Below are positions 28,203 through 39,100 of a stretch of 64,000 nt of DNA, one piece after another. The stretch lies in the NCBI GenBank assembly GCA_017541975.1, contig JAFXYB010000022.1, positions 1 through 64,000 on the forward strand, read 5' to 3'. This DNA comes from a bacterium (GTDB lineage Bacteria; Bacillota_I; Bacilli_A; Izemoplasmatales; UBA1188). A program made the position numbers and the translations under genes. The notes below the pieces were generated by a model, which saw nothing but the letters and a program-made list of their open reading frames with translations, had not been told where the DNA came from and did not search any database. How positions within the stretch are numbered: the stretch's first letter is position 1; each line of letters begins with the position of its first letter.

Positions 28203-31200
28203 ATGAAGAATAATAAAAAGACGGTTTTCTTGTTTGTTTTAATTATTTCTTTTGCCTTAATGCTAACTGGTTGTGGCAAGAAAAAAGAACTATCATTTGA
28301 AGTAAATGGTGGTAGTCCAATTGAAACAGTAAAAATAGACGCAAAAGAAGAATACACACTACCTACTCCAACTCGTGATGGCTATGAATTTGCTGGATGG
28401 TATTTAACTAGCGATTTTACTGGTGAAAGTATTACAGTTATTATACCAACTGAAAATGTAACAGTTTATGCTAAATGGAATCAATTATTTAAAATAACTC
28501 TAGATCCAGCAGGCGGAAGCATATCTACTACAACAGTTTATGGTAAGACAGGCGACAGCGTTTTAGATTTAGTTAAAACCCTTGTTCCAACTAAAGATGG
28601 AATGGTCTTTGGTGCTTGGTTTAATGGTAATCTTGAACTAAATGAGAATTCAAAGATAACTAATAAAGATATTACCTTAACCGCAAAATACAAAGTTGAA
28701 TACACAGTTAATGTTTATAAAGAAAAATTAACTCATGATGGTTACGATAAAGAAGAAATAAAGAACTATGATTATGTAGGTAAAAAAGTATCATATGAAC
28801 TAGATAGTAGCGAAGGATTCACTGAAGTAGAAAAAGATGATACTGTCGATGAAATTACCATTTCAGAAAACAAATCTAATAATGTATTAACATTATACTT
28901 CAATCGTGATTATTATACTGTAACATTAAGAAGCAATTATCCAGGCTCAGTAAAGAGTGAAGAAACAGTCACAATAAATCTTTATTATGGTGAAGAAGTA
29001 GATCTTCCTGAAGTTGGATTTAGTATAGATGGTTACTATCTACTTGGCTTTTCTGATTCAGCTACTGGGGATGTCATCTATGATGCACATATGATAGATA
29101 ACTTACCAGTTAATAAAGAAGAAGATACTATCACCAAAGATAAAATAAGCGTAAATAGAACATCTTCTTTATATGCTATTTGGAATAAAGGATATAAAGA
29201 TATGTTCGGTGGAGATGATTATATCTTTGTAGCGTCAGATAAAAAGACTGCATATCTTGAAAGAGCGGGCATATACTTCATCGGCGAATTCTTTACAAGT
29301 GATAATTCATTTATCTTCTATAACGACAAAGAAAACTTAGAAGGTAGAGTATACACTGATGGTACATATGCTTACTATAATGTATCAAGAGATGAATACT
29401 CAGCAGTTTTATATACTGTAGGTAGCGGTCTTGATGAAAGCATTAAAGTGCTCTTTGATCCATATAATGGAATTACTTATTATGATGGAAATCAAGATGC
29501 TGATAAGAGAGAATCAAAAGGCACTTACACAATCGATGAAAACAATTTCTATCATGTAACTTTCACTGAAGGCTTAAAAGCTGGTGAAACAATGATAATA
29601 ATTGTAGGTAGAGTTACAGCTGATTATGTTACAACTGATGCTTTCCAACTTAGAAATGAAGAAGAATACGAAATGGGAAGCTTAGTTAGATTTACTATTG
29701 TTAATTCGACAATAACTTATTATCTATATGCTTACCAAATCGAACTATCTGGTTTTGGTACACTCACATACAATACTGGTGAAACTACCGAAACTTACTA
29801 TTATAGTTATGATGAAGAAAAAGATATGTACAAAATCGCAACCGCAGAAGGTTCTAATTTTGGTACAATCAAGCTCATCACAAACGATGGCGTTAAAGGC
29901 TATATGTTCTATGATGAAACTATGGATCAAACCTTTACTGCTAGCGATGGTTCAACACTTGTCCTTGATGGTGTATATAACGCAACATACACTAGTGGAA
30001 CTACCAGTGTAACTGGTACATATGTAGCTAAACAATCAGTATTTGGTGGAAATATCGTAAGACTTAAAGCTAATAATACTGAATATACTTTCTTAACATC
30101 TTCAAAGACTGAAGAGGGTATCATCGGTACTGAAGGTGAGGAAGCTGAAACTATTACAACTTATTCATTCATCGTTAAACCTAATGGTTATGATGAATAT
30201 TATTATAAAGATGAACAATCAATCTATTATGCTCCACTAGTTGTTATAAATGACACTGAAGAAGGAATGGCTAATGTTTATGGTTATACACCAAATAGAA
30301 CATTTGAACTTATCCTTGAAGGAACATATGTATTTGATGAAAACACCGATCTTTATGTCTTCACTACTACAAAAATTCACAACAATAAAGTTATGACTAA
30401 TCCAGTAGATATCAAGACAATTAAATCATTTGTTTTCAAAGTTGATTCAGAAATCACTCAATATTCTATCAACTATTGGTATTCATCTACCACAGATAGT
30501 GAGACAGTTGACTACAAGAAGGAATATAAGAATAACGACAATTCATCAGTGCTCTTAGTAAATGGTATCGCAATCCTCTCTAAAGATGGCTATGTAATCA
30601 CAGGTACATATTCAACAAGAAATGGCGTTACCACAATTTCTAATCAACATAATAGGGCATACGTAGAACTCAATAACGATGATATGACATTCATCACTCT
30701 TGAACACGCTCCATATAATGCATATATAGTAGTTGATGATGGTTCATATTCAACTAAACTACATATGGAATTTGATGGCAAAGGTGGTGCTAAATACGTA
30801 TACTATGAAACTCTAAATGAAGAAGAAGTTGAAAAATTCTATAGTGGTACAGTAACTAAGACAACTGAATCTACAAGACAAGGAATTGAAGTTTATGAAT
30901 TCCAATCAGCTGAAAAGACTTTTAAATATCTTTTAATCCACACTGATTATGCAAGTTTCGTATATCCAAACTATAGTTCTTATAGTGGTTCATATTCTTC
31001 AAGTGATGGCATACTCTATCTTGATGGCTATCTAAACTATGTAAGCTATACAGATCCTGAAGGTGATGAATATATAGGTAGTTATATTATTGAAGGTGAA
31101 AACCTTATTAAAGCTACCTTTGATTCTAAAGTTAGATACTTTGATGTCAATAATAGATCATTTACTATTAGAGGTATCGAATATGGCACATATATCATCG

Positions 31201-32213
31201 TAGAAAACCAAGGCACAAACAATGTCTATGTTGATCTTGATGGTTATGGTCAAGCTGATGTTTACAAACTTGATGGTGATAATAAGACTGTCATTGATAG
31301 TGCATCTACCTATATCGTTTCAAATGATAAATATACTCTCACCTATACCGATAATACTACAGATATAACACTAGTTGGTTATCTTGGAAGTTACCATAAT
31401 GATGGCGTGCTTGAAGATGCATTCGTCATTGAAAAACAAGAATTTGTCCATACATATATCAATAATAAAGACTGGTCTGTATTAAAGATTGATTCAAAAG
31501 GTCGTGCAATTAGAGCTGATAATAAAGGTATAAGTGATGAAGGCACATACATAATCATCACTGATGATTTGCTCTATTTTGAAAACGATGAAGGTACATA
31601 TGCCAACATCTATAAATATAGCAATACTACTAATTCTATAACCGAATCAAAATATGTGCCAAGAGGATATTATACTCAAGAATTAAAATCACTCCTCTTC
31701 ACACAATATGGTTTTGCAGTATTTAATTTCAATACAAAGTATTTCTACAATATCACAAATGACGGTGTAGTAATATACCATCAAGATGTCAATAATCCAA
31801 ACGCTAATAAATATGGATATGTAGAAGAAAACTTTGGTGCTTTTGATAACGTCAAAGAATACAATGGCGATACTTATTATCAAAATGATGGTTTCGCAAT
31901 CAACTTCACAAGAGTAGAAGCAACAAAAGACTTATATCCTGTGCTTGTAATTAAAAACCCAGAGACAAGAGCTCCGCTTGAAAAATTATCATTTAGTCCA
32001 ACAGGAAATGATACATTCAGATCTCAAGGTACTGTAGATGTTGGTCCATACCAAGGTATGGCTTGTACAGTAGTTAGAGAATATGTAGATGACCACTATG
32101 AAATGTATGTACTTGTTGGCTATTATCGTTTCGATATCACTGTTCACTTCAGCGGTAAGAATGAAGATGGTAGCTCAAATAGCACTTATGAAGTTACAGG
32201 TATGTCATGTTAA
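28203..32213 (+). CDS. InlB-repeat lipoprotein, cut short by an in-frame TAA
   Basis: This gene encodes 1336 residues up to the stop. The signal peptide has lipobox LTGC (Cys-24). Two InlB B-repeats (about 28-165) are followed by a MucBP-like stretch and another InlB-like unit (about 170-330). The rest is a long series of divergent beta-rich units with recurring GTY motifs that I cannot assign. The TAA at 32211-32213 is followed in the same frame by 13 sense codons and then the open frame 32253-33137. The original gene probably ran 28203-33137 (1644 residues). A TTAGGAGGATGG ribosome site precedes the ATG. Confidence 0.8.
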   Translation: MKNNKKTVFLFVLIISFALMLTGCGKKKELSFEVNGGSPIETVKIDAKEEYTLPTPTRDGYEFAGWYLTSDFTGESITVIIPTENVTVYAKWNQLFKITLDPAGGSISTTTVYGKTGDSVLDLVKTLVPTKDGMVFGAWFNGNLELNENSKITNKDITLTAKYKVEYTVNVYKEKLTHDGYDKEEIKNYDYVGKKVSYELDSSEGFTEVEKDDTVDEITISENKSNNVLTLYFNRDYYTVTLRSNYPGSVKSEETVTINLYYGEEVDLPEVGFSIDGYYLLGFSDSATGDVIYDAHMIDNLPVNKEEDTITKDKISVNRTSSLYAIWNKGYKDMFGGDDYIFVASDKKTAYLERAGIYFIGEFFTSDNSFIFYNDKENLEGRVYTDGTYAYYNVSRDEYSAVLYTVGSGLDESIKVLFDPYNGITYYDGNQDADKRESKGTYTIDENNFYHVTFTEGLKAGETMIIIVGRVTADYVTTDAFQLRNEEEYEMGSLVRFTIVNSTITYYLYAYQIELSGFGTLTYNTGETTETYYYSYDEEKDMYKIATAEGSNFGTIKLITNDGVKGYMFYDETMDQTFTASDGSTLVLDGVYNATYTSGTTSVTGTYVAKQSVFGGNIVRLKANNTEYTFLTSSKTEEGIIGTEGEEAETITTYSFIVKPNGYDEYYYKDEQSIYYAPLVVINDTEEGMANVYGYTPNRTFELILEGTYVFDENTDLYVFTTTKIHNNKVMTNPVDIKTIKSFVFKVDSEITQYSINYWYSSTTDSETVDYKKEYKNNDNSSVLLVNGIAILSKDGYVITGTYSTRNGVTTISNQHNRAYVELNNDDMTFITLEHAPYNAYIVVDDGSYSTKLHMEFDGKGGAKYVYYETLNEEEVEKFYSGTVTKTTESTRQGIEVYEFQSAEKTFKYLLIHTDYASFVYPNYSSYSGSYSSSDGILYLDGYLNYVSYTDPEGDEYIGSYIIEGENLIKATFDSKVRYFDVNNRSFTIRGIEYGTYIIVENQGTNNVYVDLDGYGQADVYKLDGDNKTVIDSASTYIVSNDKYTLTYTDNTTDITLVGYLGSYHNDGVLEDAFVIEKQEFVHTYINNKDWSVLKIDSKGRAIRADNKGISDEGTYIIITDDLLYFENDEGTYANIYKYSNTTNSITESKYVPRGYYTQELKSLLFTQYGFAVFNFNTKYFYNITNDGVVIYHQDVNNPNANKYGYVEENFGAFDNVKEYNGDTYYQNDGFAINFTRVEATKDLYPVLVIKNPETRAPLEKLSFSPTGNDTFRSQGTVDVGPYQGMACTVVREYVDDHYEMYVLVGYYRFDITVHFSGKNEDGSSNSTYEVTGMSC

Positions 32214-32252
32214 AGAATAATCGATTCATACAGATATCTTGATAATTATTAT

Positions 32253-33137
32253 ATGTACTATATATTCTATGGTCAATCATTCGTAAGCACATACGAAAAT
32301 AACTTCGGTCAAGTGAAGCTTTTACAATACTTCAATGAAACTGGCGAAATGACTGATGATTACGTTGTAATAGATTTTAAAGATGATACTAAAGCACTAG
32401 ACTTAAATGGCAACCTCATTGGCACTCAGCATGCTTCATATGATTACCAAGAAAATGGTGGTATGAATGGAAATGGTGATACCTTCACAGTAGAATTTGA
32501 AGCCGGTGATGGTTATACATATAAAGTTTATATCTTACTTCAAAACCATGGTGCATTTAATAGACTTGGATATATCATCTATGCTGTAACTCGTCTTGAG
32601 ACAATCACAAGCGGAGATTACAAACTAGAAGTAGAAAGAATAATCACAAGTGATTATAACTTCCCTATTGGCGCATATTACAATGTTAAGATGAGCAAGG
32701 GTGATACTGAACTCTTAAGTAAAGAATCATTTGAAATCGATGATGTTCTCCACTATGTTGCAAGAACATATGATGACGATGAAAATATCACCTCTACAAC
32801 ATACTATAAACTCGATTTAGTATTGAAGGATTCTGAGTCACTTGCAGAAGACGTAGTTGTCCCAGTTGATAGCGTCACAGTCACAGAACTTGAAGCTCAT
32901 ACTTATTACACAGAAGATAAAGAATCTTATGTTGATGTCTTAGATTCTAAGATTGTACTAGTTTCAGTTGATGGTGTAAAATCACTCGTTAGTGAATGCA
33001 CATACAATACTGAAACAGGTGAATACAAAGTAACACTAACATCGCTAAAAGAATACACTGTCAAGATTGAAGATGGTGTTATGACTATCACAGAAGTCCA
33101 AGAAGAAATCGAAGAAGTCGAAGAAAATAACGAATAA
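32253..33137 (+). pseudogene. C-terminal part of the InlB-repeat lipoprotein, separated by TAA 32211
   Basis: This is a 294-codon frame with no signal peptide and no ribosome site before ATG 32253. It is in phase with 28203-32213, and the 13 codons between the TAA and this ATG are all sense codons. The sequence continues the same beta-rich style and ends in a Glu-rich tail. It is best seen as the remainder of one gene interrupted by a single nonsense change, or by a sequencing error. Without the change the protein would be 1644 residues. Confidence 0.7.
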
Positions 33138-33150
33138 AAGGAGTGCACTT

Positions 33151-36100
33151 ATGAATTTATTAAAAAAAGCAGCAATCCTAATATTCTCTGTATTGATTGC
33201 TAATGTGTTTAGTGTCCCAATTAAAGAAAATAGTCCAGTATTAGAAAGTACTGGTCTTTCTCATTTGGCCTCTGAACAAAACACCATAAGAAATATCAGC
33301 TCTTTAAAAAATCTCTTTGAAACAAACATCGAACAATACTTCAATCAAGAACTGGTATATAAACTACCAGATACAGTAAAAGACGATGATATGATTTCAG
33401 TAATCATCGAGATGGATTTTGATTCATTATATGATAAGTATTTAGAGAGTGGATCATGTGGCAATTTTAGTGATTATGTAACAACTAAGACTGCCTCTAA
33501 ACAAGTTGAACAAATAAACGAACTAAAGTATAAGAAGATAAGAGAATTAGACGCTCTTGGAGTTAAATATACTCTCGGTGAAGAATACAATACTCTGCTC
33601 GCTGGTTTTGAAATCGAAATCAAAGCTAAAGATTATGATAGTATATCTAATCTTTTCCCTAATGATACATTAATCATCGGTGAAGTATATGAGAAACAAG
33701 AGACAGAAGTAGTTGAAAACTACGTCAACGTCTATGATACTGGTATCTTTGATAGTTCAGAGATTGAATATCAAGGTGATGGTGTCGTAGTAGCCGTTCT
33801 TGATACTGGTTTAGACTACACTCACTCAGCTTTCTCAGTTGAAAACTTCACAACTACTAATGAAGCATTTACTCTATCTTATGTTTCAAGTAAAATTAAT
33901 CAAACTCTCGCATCTACCTTTACAGAAGGCCTAACAGGCGAAGATGTTTATGTATCTAAAAAGATTCCATATGCATATGACTATGCAGATAAGGATCCTG
34001 ACGTTTCACCAATCAACTCAGAACACGGAACTCACGTAGCCGGTATCATCGCTGGTAAAGATAGCGAAATAACTGGTGTTGCTCCAAATGCACAACTCGC
34101 AATCTTTAAAGTATTCAGTGACCACTCTGATGGTGCTAAAACATCTTGGATTATCGCTGCCCTTGAAGACTGTGTCGTTCTTGGAGTTGATTTAATCAAT
34201 ATGTCACTTGGTACTTCTTGCGGTTTCTCAAGAGAAGTAGATAAAGAATATGTCAATACAATCTACGATAAGATTAAAGATGCCGGTATCGAAATGATTG
34301 CCTCTGCCGGTAACCAATATAACTCAACTATGGGTAGTGAGAAGAACGGTAATAACGGTCTAACATCTAACCCTGATTATGGTACTGTTGGTTCTCCTTC
34401 AACATATGAAGCAACACTGTCAGTTGCTTCAGTAGAAGGCCTTAAAACATCTTATTTGAAACATAACGATACTATCATTTATTTCAATGAAGCTTTTACA
34501 AATAGTGCAGATGTTACTAAGAGTTTCGTTGACGATATCTTAAAAACATTAGGAAATAATGTAAATTCACATATATTTGAATATGTAGTAATTCCAGGTA
34601 TTGGCAGATCATCAGATTATCCTGATGAAGATTCCTTCTATGAAGGAAAGATCGTGCTTGTAAAAAGAGGTATCACTACATTTGAAGACAAGGTAAGAAT
34701 TGCCCTCAAGGAAAAAGGTGCTGCTGGTATCATCATCTACAACAATGTTTCAGGTTCAATTTCCATGTCAGTTGGTGCCAACATTGGTGCCGTATGTTCA
34801 CTTTCACAAGATGATGGTGAATACCTAGTATCACAAGTTGATCCTAAAACTGGAATCGGTAAGATTGAAATCAGTAGATCGCTATTAGCTGGACCATTCA
34901 TGTCAGATTTCTCATCATGGGGTCCTACATCGGATTTAAAGATTAAACCAGAAATTACCGCTCATGGTGGCCAAATTTATTCAGCAATTCCTGGTCAATC
35001 ATACGATAGGTTATCAGGAACTTCAATGTCAGCTCCAAACCTTTCTGGTGTTACAGCTCTCGTTTGCCAATATGTTAAATATAGCGGTGTATTCGGTACT
35101 AACTTATCGACAAAAGAAGTAACTGATATCGTTAATCAACTAATGATGTCAACATCAGATATCATCTACGATAAGAATGGTCTTCCATCATTCGTTAGAA
35201 AACAAGGTTCAGGACTTGTAAGCCTTGATAAATCAGTTACATCAGAAGCATATCTATCAACATATGATAAGAATAATGAAAAGATGTCTAAAGCTAAATT
35301 TGAACTTGGCGATGATAAGAATAAAACTGGTGTCTATTCAATGACATTCGATATCAACAATATCACAAGTTCAAGTATATCTTACGATATCTCATCTATC
35401 GTTCTAACTGAAGGAGTGAATGTAACCTATACAAGTCACAGTGATACAACTGTCACTCAAAAAGCTTATGAACTTAAAGGCGCAACTATCACAGTTGATA
35501 GTGTCACAAATGGTACTCAAAATGGTAATAAAGTAGAAGTAGGTGCTAACCAAGTTGCGAAAGTAAAAGTAACTGTCACTCTTTCTGATAGCGATAAAGA
35601 ATATTTAAATAATTCATTCAAAAATGGTATGTATGTTGAAGGTTACATCAAGCTTAAAACTAGTGGCTCAAACAAGACCGATTTAAATCTTCCTTATCTC
35701 GCCTTCTATGGTGACTGGACACAAGCTCCAATCTTCGATGAAGAATACTATGATACAAATGTTGATGAAATCAACAAGGGCTTAGATCCAGAAGATAAAC
35801 TCATGCCAGATGCTTATGCGACAAGAGTTATCGGTGGACTTTATAGTGATTATATCACTACCCTTGGTACATATTATTTCACTCAAGATCCAAATGCTAC
35901 ACAAATTGCCGCATCAAAAGAACATATTGCCATTTCCAACCAAGATAAAGGTGAAGAAAACGGTTCAACTGTATCGAGCATTAGGTCAGTAAACGCTGGT
36001 TTACTTAGAAATGCTAAAGAAATCTATATTGAAATAAAAGAAGAATCTACAGGAAAGACTATCTATACTGATTTAGTCACAAATCAACATAAGACATATT

Positions 36101-39100
36101 CATATGGTAGTTCTTTCTATGGTACTCAAGTAGATATCAAATACAACATCTTAGAACAAAATTTAAAGAATAATACTAAATATACTTGTACTCTAACTGC
36201 CTACATCGATTATGGTGAAAAAGAAGATCAAAAGAACCTGAGAAATACATTCTCATTCCCATTCTATGTTGACTTTGAAGCACCAATCATCACTGATGTA
36301 GCATTTAGAAGTGAATATGATAAGACATCTAAAGAAACTCATCTCTACGCAGACCTATCAGTCTATGATAACCACTATGCGATGGGTATTCAACTTGGCC
36401 AAATAATTGAAGCTGAAGAAGGTTCAGAATACACATTCTCTCTTCAATCATTCGGTAAATATGTAACTCCTGTTTATTCTAGTTTCAATTCTACATCAAT
36501 CGTAACTATTGAACTCACAAATTACGTATCTCAACTCAAGAATTCTTGTGGTATAGAGTATAATCCTGACTATACTACCACAGTTATTCATAACACCAAT
36601 ACGTTTGTGGCAACTGTTTACGACTATGGTATGAACTATGCTACATATGAGATATCACTTCCTGATGATATTATCTATATGTATTTTGAAAATACAGATG
36701 TGAATCTAAGTCCTAATGAAACATTAGATCTCACTAAAGCTTTAAATATCTATCCATCATCTTCATGGATTCAGGTACTAAATTTCACATCATCTAATCC
36801 AAATGTTGTTTCAATCGTAAATAGCACTCTTATCGCTAAGGAAAGTGGTATATCTAATATCACCGCTTCAGGTAAAGACAAAGATGGCAATCCAATCAGT
36901 GCCACAATGAACGTCCGTGTATTAAATGAAGGTGATGAAGGATATGTAGGAGGCTATTCAATCCCAGAAATCAATAGATTTTCTATTGATGGTTATAAGA
37001 CAGTGAAGGCCTACTACAATGTCACAACCGAAGAAAGAGATATTGGTATGGATGATGGTGAATACGATTTTGGTGACACTATCACCCTCAAGATGTATCC
37101 ATCTGAAACAGTAGATATTCTATATACTTTAGATTCATATTTCCCTGAGAAAACTACTGTAGAATTTAAATCATCAAATTCAAAGATTGCAACAGTTGAT
37201 GAAAATGGTAGGATTATCGCTCAAGCGAAAGGTAATACCACAATCATGATCAACGTCCTCTTTGATGGCGCATCGACATTCTATTTAGGTAAGATATCTA
37301 TTGAAGTCAAAGATCCATTCAATATTCAATCTATCTATCTTTATAATTATAAAGGTTTAGGTGGAGAAGTAATTATTCCAGGCGATAGAGGTATCACAAC
37401 TATCTATAACTATGCATTCTCTAACTATGAGTTCGTAGAGAAAGATTTAGAAGCTGGTGATGTAATCGATGATGAAGATCCATATCTCATCAAACAACAC
37501 TATATCGGTGATGACACCATCACTAAAGTAGTTATTCCAGAAGGTGTAACTACAATCAGTGAATACGCTTTCGCTAATCTTACTGCCCTAGAAGAAGTAG
37601 TTCTTCCATCAACTCTTATTAGAATTGGTGTTGGTGCTTTCTATAATTGCACAAGCTTAAAGAAAATCAATTTAGAACATGCTAAATTCATCAATGAAAA
37701 AGCATTCTACAATTGCCCTATCGAAGACATTGATCTATCAAGTGTAGTATCAATTGGTAATTACGCTTTTGAAAATTGTAGATTAAATTATGTAACACTT
37801 CCAAGCTGTGCACAATCACTTTCAGAAGGTGCCTTCTACAATAACGAATACTTAACAAGCGTAACTTTAAGAGCTAAGAAGATTAAGATTGCTCCATACG
37901 TATTCGCTAAATGTTCAAGACTCGTATCTATAAACATCAACGCATCAGTTATCTCATCTCACGCCTTTGAAGATTGCGTAGAACTCTCAGATGTAACTAT
38001 CGGTCAAGATGTTTCAATAATATCTGAATATGCATTCGCAAATACTGCCGTAGCAAACTTTAAACTTAATAGTAGAAACCCATATTTAACACTTGAAGAA
38101 AATGGTGCTTTAATTCTAAAAGGAACAGAACTCATCCTTGCAGCGCCATCATATATAGGTGCATCTAATACCATCACATCAAATGCCCTCTCAATCGCAT
38201 CTGGTGCCTTCAGTGGTAATAAGAAAGTATTCTATCTAGTATTAAATAACGTAAAGAACGTTGGTGATTATGCTTTCGCTAATTGCGTAAACTTAAAGAC
38301 TGTCACAATGCCAAATGTTGAGACAATCGGTAAATACGCATTCTATGAGACAGATCTCACAGATATCGGACTCTTAGCTAACCTAAAGAGCATCGGAAAC
38401 TATGCTTTTGCAGGAACTGATCTTGAAACATTAACGCTTACTAATAATGTAACAGTTGGTGATTATGCATTCGCATATTGTGATTATTTAGAAACCGTAA
38501 CACTCGGTAACAACGTTACTATTGGAAGTTATGCATTCTTTAATCCAATTACTTTTTATACATATGATCAAACAGAGAATTTTGAACACTATACACCATA
38601 TGCCTACGAAGTAAAAGATAAAGAAGGTAACACCATTAAGACAAACAGCTACTATAGATATAACTTTATTGACGGTGTTAAATCTAAACTTACATCTTTA
38701 ACTGCAGGAAGTAACCTTTCTATTGGTGAAGCTGCATTCTTCGGAAATGGTAAACTTCAAACTGTAACCTTAGGTGATGGCACAAAAGTAGGTGATTATG
38801 CATTCTATAGCTGTCACGCCCTTACTACTATCGATTTATCTAAAGTTAAGACTATTGGTAGATATGCCTTCAGTGGCTATACAACATACGATTATTATCT
38901 TGAAAATAATATATGGCGTTATGCCTATGAAAGCGAATATGATGATGGAGCATTCATCTCAACTGCCTATGTTTATACTTGTTTCTCACCATCATTTACA
39001 AGCGCAAATCTAACAAATACAGAAGAAGTACTTGAAGGTGCATTCAGTGGTAATAGTTCACTCACAAATGTCATCTTAAGTGATTACATGAATGTTGTCG

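Noticed and set aside
32211-32213. TAA as a sense codon or programmed readthrough
   Set aside because: TAA is the stop of many intact genes here (for example 17510, 19620, 40491). Only two genes show an internal TAA, so mutation or error is simpler. Readthrough is kept only as a test.
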